Below are positions 26,338 to 38,400 of a stretch of 64,000 bases of DNA, one piece after another. Positions within the stretch are counted from its first letter, which is position 1. Every line of letters begins with the position of its first letter. This DNA comes from an uncultured Pseudodesulfovibrio sp. (GTDB lineage: Bacteria; Desulfobacterota; Desulfovibrionia; Desulfovibrionales; Desulfovibrionaceae), in contig NZ_OY782498.1 in the NCBI RefSeq assembly GCF_963677845.1, positions 2,301,518 through 2,365,517 of the forward strand, read 5' to 3'. A program made the translations under genes and the position numbers. The notes beneath the pieces are model-generated. The model made no database searches. It had not been told where the DNA came from and saw only the letters and a program-made list of their open reading frames with translations.

Positions 26338-28443
26338 GTGTCACGCAGGCTGAAAAAAATCCTGGCAGGCATTACGGTTGGTATCATAGGAACCTTTTTG
26401 GCCGTTGGAGCTTTGACAACAGGCCTACTCGACTCTCTGGAAAACGTCACTTTTGACCTGCGAGCACGCGTATTGGCTCGACCTGGCGCCGCCACGGACC
26501 AGATTGCCGTTATTCTACTCGATCAAAAATCTCTGGATTGGGCAAAGGAATCCTTTGGACTGGGATGGCCTTGGCCAAGACAAGCCTATGTCCCACTCGT
26601 AGACTTCTGCCGAAATGCTGGCGTTGCATCACTCGCCTTTGACGTGGTTTTCACAGAGCCATCAGTCTATGGAGTAAATGACGACAAAGCTTTGGGGGAA
26701 AGCTTTAAGAAACTTGGTCGGGTGGCGTTGGCAGCCGACTTCGCCCGACACGATGGGACGACAACAACATGGCCCGCGCATATCCCTGCCCCAATTTTTC
26801 CTTTATCTGGAAATGCAGATATCCCTTTAGCTTCCGTGGCAACATTCCCAATCGCAGACTTGACCGCAGGCATTGCCAGTGTCGGCAACGTCAACGTCTC
26901 TCCTGATACCGACACTATATATCGTCATTTTCCACTCCTGATACGATTTGCGGACAGATTTGTTCCATCCCTCCCACTTGCCGCATCTCTTGTGGCTGAA
27001 CCAACTTCCATCAGCTTGAGCCGACACGCAATCACGTTCGGTTTAACACCTGTCCCAATCACAACAAAAGGACAGACAATTCTCAACTACAGAGGGAAAA
27101 ACGCCTATCCGACTTATAGTGCTGCAGCCATCATGGAGAGCGGCATGCGCATGGCCGAAGGCCAAAATCCAATCATCAACCCCATAGAACTTGAGGGAAA
27201 GCACGTTCTCTTCGGATTTTCTGCCACCGGCCTTTACGACCTTCGCCCCACTCCACTCGGCGGTGTCACCCCTGGGGTCATGGTTAATGCGACTGCTTTA
27301 GACAATCTCTTATCCGGTGACTTCATGCGTATGGCCGGGGTCAAAACAGACATTACAATCACTGTAATTTTCGCCATTTTGGCAGGACTCAGCGTTACGA
27401 TTTTCAGCAGCCTCTTATGGACCGTCACGGCTTCGGCCCTGACTCTCATTGCCCCTGTTGGCCTTGCCCTTGCGTCGTACTCCATTGGCATATGGTCAAA
27501 CCTGGCTGTGCCTCTTGCAGGCTGCATGACCTCCATGTTTCTAGCCGGAGCCTTCAAATACGCAACCGAGGGCCGCCAAAAGCAATTCATCAAATCCGCA
27601 TTCAAACAATATCTCAGTCCACAAGTCATCGACCAACTTTTACAAAATCCAGATAAACTCACTTTGGGAGGCGAACGACGTGAATTAACCATATTTTTCT
27701 CGGACCTTGAAGGATTCACATCCATATCCGAAGGCTTGACCCCGGAAGAGTTGACCAGCGTACTTAATGATTATCTGACCGCCATGACCGACATTATTCA
27801 GGAAACCGGCGGCACTGTGGACAAATATGAAGGGGACGCCATCATCGCTTTCTGGAATGCGCCGGTGGATCAACCCGATCATGCCAAACGAGGTGTTCGA
27901 GCAGCCCTCATGTGCCAGGAAAAACTGACACAAATGCGGCCGAAACTCCGAAAACGCACAGGAAAAAATTTCCATATGCGCATAGGTCTGAATACTGGCC
28001 CCGCCGTTGTCGGAAACCTCGGTTCTCACAACCGATTCGACTATACCATGCTCGGCGACTCAGTGAACCTGGCCGCCCGACTGGAATCCATCAATAAACA
28101 ATTCAACACGTACACCATGATTTCACAGGCAACTCTGGAACAATTGGATGGAGAAATACCAATCCGGGAACTCTCCAGCCTTCGTGTTGTCGGCAAAAAA
28201 GAAGCTGTGACCGTCTACGAGCCTCTTACCCCACAAGAATATTCTTCCAAGCAGGAGCTGTTGGCAACGTTTTCACTGGGACTGAAACAATTCTATTCAG
28301 GCAATTTCGATACAGCAGCTATGCACTTCGAAACCATTGCCACCGAAGATCCTCCGGCAGCCCGCTATCTAACACAATGCCGAGAGCTAAAAAACACGCC
28401 TCCTATCGACTGGGATGGCGTCTGGACCATGAAAAACAAATAA
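26338..28443 (+). CDS. CHASE2-domain adenylate/guanylate cyclase
   Basis: 701 residues, GTG start two bases after the peptidase stop. An N-terminal signal-anchor helix is followed by an extracytoplasmic CHASE2 domain (about residues 30-330; DQIAVILLDQKSLDWAKES, SLAFDVVFTEPS, LPLAASLVA). Three membrane helices follow (about residues 335-410), then a class III nucleotide cyclase domain (about 455-635). Metal-binding aspartates are in FFSDLEGFTSIS and YEGDAIIAFW. The transition-state Asn and Arg lie in GDSVNLAARLE, and a Lys before EGDA supports ATP use, so cAMP is the likely product. A C-terminal region ends the protein. It is an envelope sensor in one operon with the SH3 protein and the M48 protease. 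Confidence 0.92.
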   Translation: MSRRLKKILAGITVGIIGTFLAVGALTTGLLDSLENVTFDLRARVLARPGAATDQIAVILLDQKSLDWAKESFGLGWPWPRQAYVPLVDFCRNAGVASLAFDVVFTEPSVYGVNDDKALGESFKKLGRVALAADFARHDGTTTTWPAHIPAPIFPLSGNADIPLASVATFPIADLTAGIASVGNVNVSPDTDTIYRHFPLLIRFADRFVPSLPLAASLVAEPTSISLSRHAITFGLTPVPITTKGQTILNYRGKNAYPTYSAAAIMESGMRMAEGQNPIINPIELEGKHVLFGFSATGLYDLRPTPLGGVTPGVMVNATALDNLLSGDFMRMAGVKTDITITVIFAILAGLSVTIFSSLLWTVTASALTLIAPVGLALASYSIGIWSNLAVPLAGCMTSMFLAGAFKYATEGRQKQFIKSAFKQYLSPQVIDQLLQNPDKLTLGGERRELTIFFSDLEGFTSISEGLTPEELTSVLNDYLTAMTDIIQETGGTVDKYEGDAIIAFWNAPVDQPDHAKRGVRAALMCQEKLTQMRPKLRKRTGKNFHMRIGLNTGPAVVGNLGSHNRFDYTMLGDSVNLAARLESINKQFNTYTMISQATLEQLDGEIPIRELSSLRVVGKKEAVTVYEPLTPQEYSSKQELLATFSLGLKQFYSGNFDTAAMHFETIATEDPPAARYLTQCRELKNTPPIDWDGVWTMKNK

Positions 28444-29027
28444 TTTTCTCACTGCTTTTTCCCCGCCAGTTGCTCCACAAATCATCAGCTAAGATCTTGC
28501 TTCTATCGTTCTTTCCACGGCGTAACCTTTTGGCTTAACAGCTTTAAAAGGCTCCTCACAACGAACCTACTGTTATTCCACACCTTTCACGGCAACCTAT
28601 TTAAATAACTCCATTTATAAAGACAAACACCTTGTGCACGCTTTGCGAAGCTTCTGCCACAACAATATAGTATTCGATATTTTTTTTAAAAAAGTTTTTT
28701 TTGCGCCTTTTTTACATTTTTAAACGCAAAAACAGGAACTTATTTCACACTCAGCACCGGGGATAACTCAAGTCTAGACAATATTTTTTTCAACATATAG
28801 CTGTTGAAAACATTTTTTAAATATGAAAAATATCAAATAATCGTGTTTTTAACATTCCCGGCACTCCAAGGAAATCCACGATATTCACACACGCTTCTCC
28901 ACACGCTAAATGCATGGTTTATAGAACCTTTCCTGCGTTGACTATAAACGGTTTCATCAGTATATAATAAAGTAACCAGTAGGATTTAATTTTTTGCTGC
29001 TCATACAAATTATTTTAGGAGGACATT
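28444..29027 (+). other. 584-base AT-rich regulatory gap before the adhesin gene
   Basis: No coding frame. It contains T-rich runs (28680-28720), a short hairpin (CAACA/TGTTG around 28791-28806) and, at its end, a strong promoter candidate and GGAGG ribosome site for the giant adhesin. The length and extreme AT content upstream of such a costly gene suggest binding of nucleoid proteins or regulators; no specific operator is recognised. Confidence 0.5.
28938..28968 (+). promoter_or_regulatory. Sigma70-type promoter of the adhesin operon
   Basis: TTGACT at 28938-28943 is followed after 17 bases by TATATA and after 19 bases by a perfect TATAAT (28963-28968). It lies about 60 bases before the ATG, with AGGAGG at 29018-29023. 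Confidence 0.65.
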
Positions 29028-29480
29028 ATGGCTGATCCCAAGACCCAAATGCTGCAGGTTTCATTACCTGGTGCAGGAAAGACCCAGACGTATCAATTGA
29101 CACCTGATACTCCGGTGAAGTTCGACTTCGACATAGCCGAAGCCGTTTTTACCGGCAACAATGGCAACCTTGAAATCGCTCTTGAGGGCGGTGGAACGGT
29201 CATCCTCCAAAATTACCAGGCGCTCGCAGACGCTGGCACCTTGCCTACCTTCGAAATGATGGATGGCGAACAGGTCGCCGGCGATGTTTATTTGTTTGCC
29301 TTTGCAGACACGGGCGACGGAGAAGAAACTGAGCTGGAAACCGCAGCCGATGGCGCCACTGGTGGTTCCGGTGCGGGTGCATATTCAGATGACGCTGGCC
29401 AACTGGGTGACGGCATTGATGCGCTCGGTGGACAGGGCGACGCTTACGACACACGCGCACTGGCCGCAATTCCCGAAGTC
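29028..29480 (+). other. Retention module and protease-site linker of the adhesin
   Basis: Residues 1-150 differ from the repeats. A compact, moderately hydrophobic segment (up to about residue 95) with EAVFTGNNGNLEIAL and VILQNYQALADAG resembles the N-terminal plug of LapA/LapF-type adhesins. A flexible linker follows with TAAD at residues 105-108. In P. fluorescens LapA the LapG site (TAAG) lies at nearly the same distance from the N-terminus. Confidence 0.6.
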
Positions 29481-32400
29481 GAAGGTAATAATCCTCCTAT
29501 TGCCAATGACGACTTCAATGAAATCACTGAAATTGGTGATCCTGATTTTGATCCAGCCGTACATGTCACTCCAGTATATGGAGAAGAAGAATACTCAGAA
29601 GACGGCCCTCGCGCTCCTGGCGAAACGCCTGAGGGCGATTTCTTTGCTCTGGGCACACAGGGCGATGGATTCTATATCAACTATCCCAACGAACTTCCCC
29701 AAGTTCAGGGCCCCGTCGGCGGCAATGTCATCGCAAATGACCTTGACCCCGATCCTGGGCAGGGCATTGAGTCACTACTCATGAACTCCATTGATTATGA
29801 CGGCGTGGACTCTGCTGGACTGAACCCCGGTCCGGTTGACATCCCTCCGGCAGGTCAAACAGTCGAAGGTCGTTATGGAACGCTGTTCATTGAACCCAAT
29901 GGCGACTATACATATACATTAAATGAAGACCTTGCAGATGAACTCGAAGAAGGCCAAACCTTCGACGAAGTTTTCGACTATACCATCGTCGACTCACTCA
30001 GCGCAGTCAGTAATACGGCCCAACTGACAATCACGGTCTACGGCAGCAATGATGCTCCCTATGCGGTAGCAGACACCAATGTTCAAGCTATTGAGCATGG
30101 CGACTCCACGGCATATCAGTATCCTGATGGCTACCCAACTTCCGGCGAAGGAAGTGAAAGCTCTACTTCACAGATGGTTCTTGAGCCCGGCAGCGACCTT
30201 GTTGACCCGACTCCCGGCGTGGATGGCTATGGCACAGAAATATTGGCCGGCTATGACGACGAAGCCCTTCAGGTAGATCTGTCCGCTGTCTTTACAAACG
30301 GACTTAACTTCTATGGCACTAATTACGATGCAGCCTCTGACATTTACATCTCCACCAATGGCTTAATCTCTTTTGGCCATGAAAACACATCATACGTAGC
30401 TGATGGTATTGCCACATACACAGACGGCCCTCTCATTGCCATTCAGTACGACGATTTCAGCCTCAGTCCCAGCAATACAGGCTTCCTTGAAGGCGGGAAG
30501 ATGTACTACCATGTGGACTCGGACAATGGCATCGTCACAATCACATGGGAAGGCGTAGGCTCATTTACCACCCCTGACATCAGCCAAGGGGACACTGGTA
30601 ACTTCGTCCAGATTCGATTACACGACCTCGGCAACGGCGACTTCGGCATAGAATACCGCTACGATGATGTTTCCTGGCAAAGTGGCTACGATGATAGTGA
30701 TCCTACTGCTGGTTGGACAGCGGGCGATGGCTCTCACTTTGGCTTGGTCATGGGATCTGGCACTGGTGATTTTGTCAACGTTGAAGACACTTCAAACGTC
30801 GGCCAAAGCGGCGTCTACGCATGGGAAGTACGTGATGGTCAAGTCAGCGGCGAACTGCACGATTATACTGTTGCAGTCGGTGCTTCTGGCAACGTCCTGC
30901 TCAACGACTCTGACGTTGATGACAACGACATGGTCAACGAACCCGGTGAAGAGACCGATCTCTTTGTCATGGGTCTCTACTCTCATTACCTCGAAAGCGA
31001 CAATCAGCTTGATTACGCCATGCCCACCGTCGAAGACGACTTGGGTGGCACTATCGAATTCCCGCAGGTCTCACCTGCACAAAGTTCCTTCACAGTTCAG
31101 GGGCACTACGGCTCATTGACTGTCAACGCTGACGGCTCGTATGTCTATACTCTGGACGATGACAATGAGAACTCCGACCTTGAAAGCCTCAACTATGACC
31201 GTCCCGGCACAGATCAATTCACTTATGCGACCATGGACGATTCCGGTGCCATGGACTACGCCAACCTCACCTTTACGGTGAATGGCGCAAACGATGCACC
31301 GGTGGCGTACAATGACACAAATTCCATCATCGAATGGGGTGCTGGTCTCACTGACATGAATGAATTCCTGACGGCTCGCTTCAGCGAAGGTCAGGAACCA
31401 ATAGAACAGACCGACACCATCCACGGCAACGTTATCGACGGCGATGCCTTCGGCGGCGTGGCTGACACCGACGTTGATGATACGGAAATATTCGTCTCAC
31501 GTATCTACACCAAGGGTGAAGAAGAACAGGATATTCCTGACGGCGACGAAGGACAGCCCACACTGACAGCCAATGGCCTCGTTATTACTAATGAAGCCGA
31601 TGTCTATAATGACGGCGATCAGGAAGTAACCATTGACGGCCAATACGGAACTCTGACCATCAGAGCCGACGGCAGCTATGACTACGTCCTGAACAACGAA
31701 AACCCGGATGTTGATGCTCTGAACGTGGACGACAGTCTCGTCGAAACATTCTACTATACCGCTCGTAACTCCTATGACGACGGCGTGGAAAGCAATGAAG
31801 CCGAACTGAACATCACGATCTATGGCAATAACGATAATCCCGAAGTCTCCATCACCCGCCCCGCTCGTTTTGACGGTGAATTCGTCGAAGACGGCGCTCA
31901 CGCGGTTGGCTCTGGTGCTACAGACATTCTCGGTGGACATGGCATCCAGATATCCGACGTAGACAATATCGGTGCTGAATTGACCGTCACCGTGACTCAG
32001 GATGTCCGCCATGAAGGCGATATCCTCAGCTTCGACGTCCTGCGGGCTAACGGGAATCCCCATCCCCGCATTCAGACCATCGACGGCGACGACTCTGACG
32101 GCATTACTGTCTTCCAGTTCAAGGGCGTCCTTGTTACCATTGATAACAATACCGGCACCATCTTCATGGAAGCTGCGACCGGCAGAACTCCCGGTTTCAA
32201 TCAGTTCGAACAGGCCATGAAGCGCCTCACTTTCGAAATCGACAGTGAAGACGATACTCCGAACACTGCTGATCGCGACTTTACCGTCACGGTCAGAGAC
32301 GACAATTCTGACCCGGTCGACCCGGCCGAAATTGACGGTCAAGGCGTCTACAGCGTGGATGGTGTAGCCTCTACTTCATTTACTCTGCATGTAATCGCGG

Positions 32401-35400
32401 CCAATGACACTCCTGTCGCAGAAGACGACGGCATCTACCAGGTCACTGAACTGAGTGACGTGACCGATGGCGGCTGCCATCTCTTTGACGGCCCCCTTGG
32501 TGTCCTTCTGGCTGACCTCCTTGGCGTCCCAACCAGCGAACTGCCCGAAAACGTGGCAGAAGGAAACGTTCTGGCCAACGATTGGGATCCCGATCAGTTT
32601 GCTTATGGTGATGGCGGAGCTCCTGACACCGAAGACAACCCCAATGATCTGACTGATCTCAGGGTCATCGGTCTCAAGTACGACGGCGAACCAGATCAAG
32701 GTGAAGTCGCCATGGATACAGCCATGGCCCCGACACCCGGCGACGGATTCTCACCTGTCGGCGATACCCTTGCTGACGGCGTATTCGTTCAGGGTCTCTA
32801 CGGACGCCTGTACATGGATGATGAAGGCAACTTCCGCTACGTGGCTGACACTGAAGCGGCCAATGCCCTTGCAGAAGGCCATTCCGCCACGGAAACATTC
32901 ACATACATGATCACCGATGGAGACGCTTCTCTGTCGACCGATCCTAATGCATACAACGACCCTGACACCGACACTGCCACGGTGACCTTCCAGATTCACG
33001 GCAGCAACGATCAGGCAACCATCATCGTAGAACCCGGTGCAGATCAAGGCACCGTAACTGAAGTCGAATGGGTTGAAGCACCTGTCGATCCCAATGACGA
33101 CACAACATGGGCCAGTGGCACAGCTGATCCCGACGACTTCACTGACAGCGATGAAACTGTCCTCGACGAGTTCGGCAACATAGTAGTCACACCCGCAGTC
33201 GAGACTCTGGAAACCGGTGGTCAGTTGTTCGTGGACGACCCGGACCATCATCCACATGATCCGGCTACATTCACCAACCTTGCTGGCACCCCCGTCCAGA
33301 TCGACCTTGAAGACACCTTCCAGCCCGATACAGAAGTAACGAGCAAGGGAGGCACATTCTCCATCAACGAACTGGGCGAATGGACCTACGAAATCGACAA
33401 CACTCTGCCTGTCGTTCAAACAATGGGCGACGGTGAATCCTTCACCGAAACCTTCCAAGTCACGTCCTACGACGGCACGGACAGCCACACCATCACAGTG
33501 ACGGTGGAAGGCTCCAACGACGCTCCGGTCATCACCAGCATAGTTGCTCCGGTAGAAGACTTTGAAGACGGCGTCACAACAGGCTGGGACAGCAATGAAA
33601 CTGGCACAATGTTCGGCAACACCTTCCTCGGCATGTTCGGCGAAGGCGAAGGAACAGCCAAGACCTTTGCAATCGACCACGACGCAGATACCGTCACCAT
33701 CGAATTCGACATGGCGGAACATGGCTTCTGGGATCCCAACTTCCTGAATAACAACGACACCGATCACTTCATTATTGAAGTCGGTGGGCAAACCGTTGAA
33801 ATTCCTCTCAGCGCGTTTGTATCCGAAACATTCACTGGTGGCTCTGCAGGCACGAGCGTCAACCTCACGACATACCCAGGTCTCGGCGGCGGCTTCCTCC
33901 ATCACGTTTCAATCACGCTGCCCGCACCGGACAGCGGCGATCTGACTCTGGACCTCTCTGCAAACATCGAGACAGAATGGTTCACCCTCTTCGGGCATCA
34001 GATCTTCCCCACAGATGTTGAAGCATTTGCCATCGACAACGTATCTGTAGCCTCTTATGACGAAGGCGGCCTGCCGATGTTCTCGGTTATCGAAAACACT
34101 GGCGGAGACTCCAACGTTGCTCAACTTGGCTCCTCGGATGTTGAAGGCCATGCCGTCCATTACCAAATCACCGGCATCACGGATGCCAATGGCGATCCCG
34201 CTGATCCGAGCCTGTTCTCCTTCGACGGAAACACATTGGTAGCCCATGGTGGCGCAACTGGCTTCGATTATGAAACCAACTCATCCTACACTGTCACGGT
34301 CGTCCCCGTGGACGAACAAGGCGGCGTGGGCCAGGATGTCGACATCACTGTCAACATTGGCAACCTGAACGAACCGCCTACCGGCGAAGACTTCACCATG
34401 ACCGTCGGTTTGGAAGGCGGCCCGGTACCCTTCCTCGGCGCTGATGGCAGCGAAGGTGGAACCGGCGAAGATGCAGACCATGTATCCGATCCGGAAGACC
34501 CGTCCTACACAGGTCAGGAACTGGATGTCATGATCACCGATCTGCCCGACAACGGCCAGCTCGTTTACGGCCCGGGTCAAACTCCGGTCACTCAGGCTGA
34601 CGTTGACAACGGCACACAGTTCGACCTGAACCAGTTGAGTTATGTCCCCGACGGCGATGCCATCGACGGCGTCCTCCTCGGATCCCGTATTGCTGGCGAT
34701 GCAACTCTGAGTCAATGGGGCGTTGAACAGCCTGATGGCTCTTACGATCTGGTCATCGACGGTGTAACCGTCACTACCAGCGTGACACGCGACGGCGACA
34801 ATGCAGAGCTCACTCAGTACCATGAAGGTGCAAACCACATCGGATTCGGTATTGCTGATGAACAAGGCCAGGGCCTTAACGGCACCACAGACGACGTTCT
34901 GACCGTATCCTTTAATGGCGCGGCAGTTTCCTACGCGGAAATCGGCTTTGATGGACTCGGTGGTTACTTCGATCCAGGAAGCAACCAACAGGCATTTGCC
35001 ACTTGGACCGCATTTGATGCGGCAGGTAACGTAGTTGCCAGTGGTGAAATCAACAACGCCGGCGGCGACCTGTTTGAAAGTCTGATTCTGGATGAAAGTC
35101 TACTCGGCGAAGGCAACTCCTTCACCAGACTTGAATTCAGCACTGTGGAACATGGCAGCGAAGACGGCGCCAACTGGGAACTCCGGTACATTGATGCCGA
35201 ATTCACCAACACTGATACATTCGACTACATTCCCATCGACTCCGGGCTTCCCGGAACCGACGGCGAACTGGTTGATCCTGCGGGTTCCTCAACGGTCACC
35301 GTCAACATCCTGCCCGACGCTCCTGTGAATCAGGACCCGACAGCGGTTGCTGACAGCGAATCCGTATACGAACCCGACACCGGTGCCTTTGCAGGTATGG

Positions 35401-38400
35401 CGGAAGTCTCCGCAAACGTGCTCGACAACGACCTCGACCCGGACAACACGCCTGGCGAAATGTCCCTCACCCAGGTTGAATTCGACGGCACTACATACGA
35501 CTTCACTGGCGCAGACCCGATCACCATCACAGGTGTTCATGGTACTTTGGAAATCGGTTCCAACGGTGAATACACCTATACAGCGACTGACGAGACACTG
35601 CCCGAGGGCGTGAACCCGACTGAAACCTTCAAGTACACCATGACCGATGGCGATACCGTGGACAACGACCCCGTTGCCCAGTCCGCCAATTTGGTCATTC
35701 AGGTCAATGGTCTCAACGACGCTCCTGTCGCTCTCGACGATGCATATGATGCATATGAAGTGAATGACGGCGCAATCGTAACCCTCGGCAACGTGGGTAA
35801 TGCTTCCGGCGGCGGCGATGACTATGATCCTGACACTGGCGAAACTGTGCCCGGCACGACTCCCGATGCCATCGTTTCCTTTAGCCCTGTCGGCGATCTC
35901 CCGGCTGGTGTTACCCTGCTGCCGAACGGCGATGTCCAGTTCGATCAGGACAACCCGGCTTACGATCACCTCGGCGTGGAAGAAACCATGGATATCACCT
36001 TCCAGTACACTGCCAATGACGGCGATGCCGACTCCAACGTTGCAACGGTCACCATCACGGTGAACGGTGCAAACGATGCTCCGGTCCTCGACCTGTCTGC
36101 AGGCACAGTGACCTTCGAAGGCGAAGAAGCCGGTTATAACAACATGCTCGGTATCTACACGATGGCCGATGGAAACCCGGTGAACCCGGAAATTATCCTT
36201 GTCAACGTTAACGATCCGAATCTGGATATCGGCGATGTACTCACCACCTACGGTGACGGCGCAACTCCGAACTACTTCCTGATCTCTGTAGGCTACGGCG
36301 CAACTCCCACTGGAACTCCTGAGTTCGTATGGGATGAAGCGAATGGAGAATGGGCCATTTCCTTCGACGGCGGCACGACAACGCTCGATGCCCGCTTCGA
36401 TAATATGGCTCTTAACCCCAACGACCCGGAACATACCTTCGATCCTGCCGAGCTTCTGGCTGGCAGAATCGGTGTTGACGACCAGTTCCTCGAAGTAGAA
36501 GGCGCAGACGATGACGACTTCGACGATGTCCTCGCCGAAGAACACGACGGCGCAGTCGGTGCCGATCACGGTCCGGTCACCTTCACTGAAGGCGGCGACG
36601 CTGTCGGTGTTACCGGTGCAGTGGATATCTCGGATATCGATTCCGACAACATGTCCAAGGTCGAAATCAGCTTCGAAGAGCAACCCGGCGATGTTCTGAG
36701 CATCACCCTGCCAAGTTGGGCCTCCTTTGGCCCGGACGATGGCGATGCCGGAACCATGACGATTATTGGGGACGCCCCCAAGGCTGACTGGGAAGCCCTG
36801 CTCCAGAATCTGACCTTCGAGAACACCTCGCAAAATCCGCTGGGTGACGATCTTGATACCGAGGGGACTATCGAAAACCTCCGTGACCTCTCAGTCACTG
36901 TCTACGACGATCAGGGTGCAGCCAGTAACACAGCTCACGCGTTCGTCCAGGTCATCCCGGTCAACGATCCGCCTGTCGCGGTTGACGATTTGGGTTCGGC
37001 CTCCGGCCATTACGTCCCCGGCGAAGAGACTCCCGACGGACCTCTGTACACATTCTCCGCAAATGTCGGAAACGTGTACCAGTGGGCAACCGGTGGCATC
37101 ACACATACGGGTATCAAGACAGATGGTGAAGGCAACAGCATTGCCGACAAGGCAGTCGATAACAGCGGTCCAGACGAAGCGCTGACCATCAACTTCGCCC
37201 AAAGCCAAACAGCTGTCGAATTCGACATCCTGACGCATGGCAGTAACGATCCCCTGTTTGAGGCTACAAGTGGCAGCACGACGCTGACAACTGACACGTC
37301 TCAGCCAACATACCTCATCGTGACACCCGGCACTGGCAACAGTTATGCAGTAACGACAAACGACGGCACTCCCTTCGACAGTCTGACACTGTCTCCCGAA
37401 GGTGAATCTGATCGCTTCTCGCTCAAGGGCGGTATTGAACTCACACCGGCTGACACCAGCTCGGGTGATATGCCCATCGTGGAAGGCAATGTGCTTGCCA
37501 ACGATTGGGATTATGAAGATGTAGACTACCCCGAAGGCGACAACCCTGCCACACCGGCACTGGAAGGTTCAACAGAACTGACTGTCACCGGTATCGCAAC
37601 AGGCGATCAGGACAACCTCCCGGATTACACAGGTGTTGACTTCACGCCTGATTCCGGAACCTTCGATACTGGCGATGACGGCGAAGGCGCCTTCATCCAA
37701 GGCACTTACGGTGTTCTGGAAATCGGTGCGAACGGCGAGTACACTTACACGCCGAATCCCGACCAGACCGGTGAGGTCTCCGAGACCTTCACTTATCAGG
37801 TCAGTGACACTGAAGGTGCAGTCGATTACGGTCTGCTCAATGTCAGCGTGACTATCGAGAACGCAGCCCCAGTGGCTGACGACGACATGCAGAATGTCCC
37901 GGAAGACATTCCGACGACTCTTGATGTCCTCGCAAACGACTCTGACCCCGATGGAGATCCGCTCTCCATTGATTCCTTTGACGCAGTGGCCACGGCCAAT
38001 GCGGACGGAACCGGCGGCACTGTAGGTACCGTTACCGAGGTTGGTGGAGAATTGGTCTTCACACCCAACGCAGACTATACTGGCCCGGCGTACTTTAACT
38101 ACACCGTGACAGACGGTGGGTTAACAGACTCTGCTCAGGTCAGCCTGAACGTCACATCAACTAACGACGATCCGGTCGCAGTTGACGACTTGTACGACGA
38201 CCAGCCCGGTACGGAAAATGACTTCAACGTCGTGACCGAAGGTGGCACGAACTTCGAGTCTAACCCTGTTAACTACCTGTTGGTTGTGGACACATCAGGG
38301 TCCATGTCCACCAACAATCGTATTGGTGAAGCCAGGGCAGCTCTCAACGAGATGCTGGAAACACTGCAAGAACAGATCAACATCAGCGGTGGCTCGGTCA

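Noticed and set aside
35289-36833. Long antisense open frames in the adhesin (for example 514 residues here, 384 residues at 32751-33905)
   Set aside because: They mirror the codon bias of the real gene, have no ribosome site, no recognisable domain and odd composition; they are shadows.
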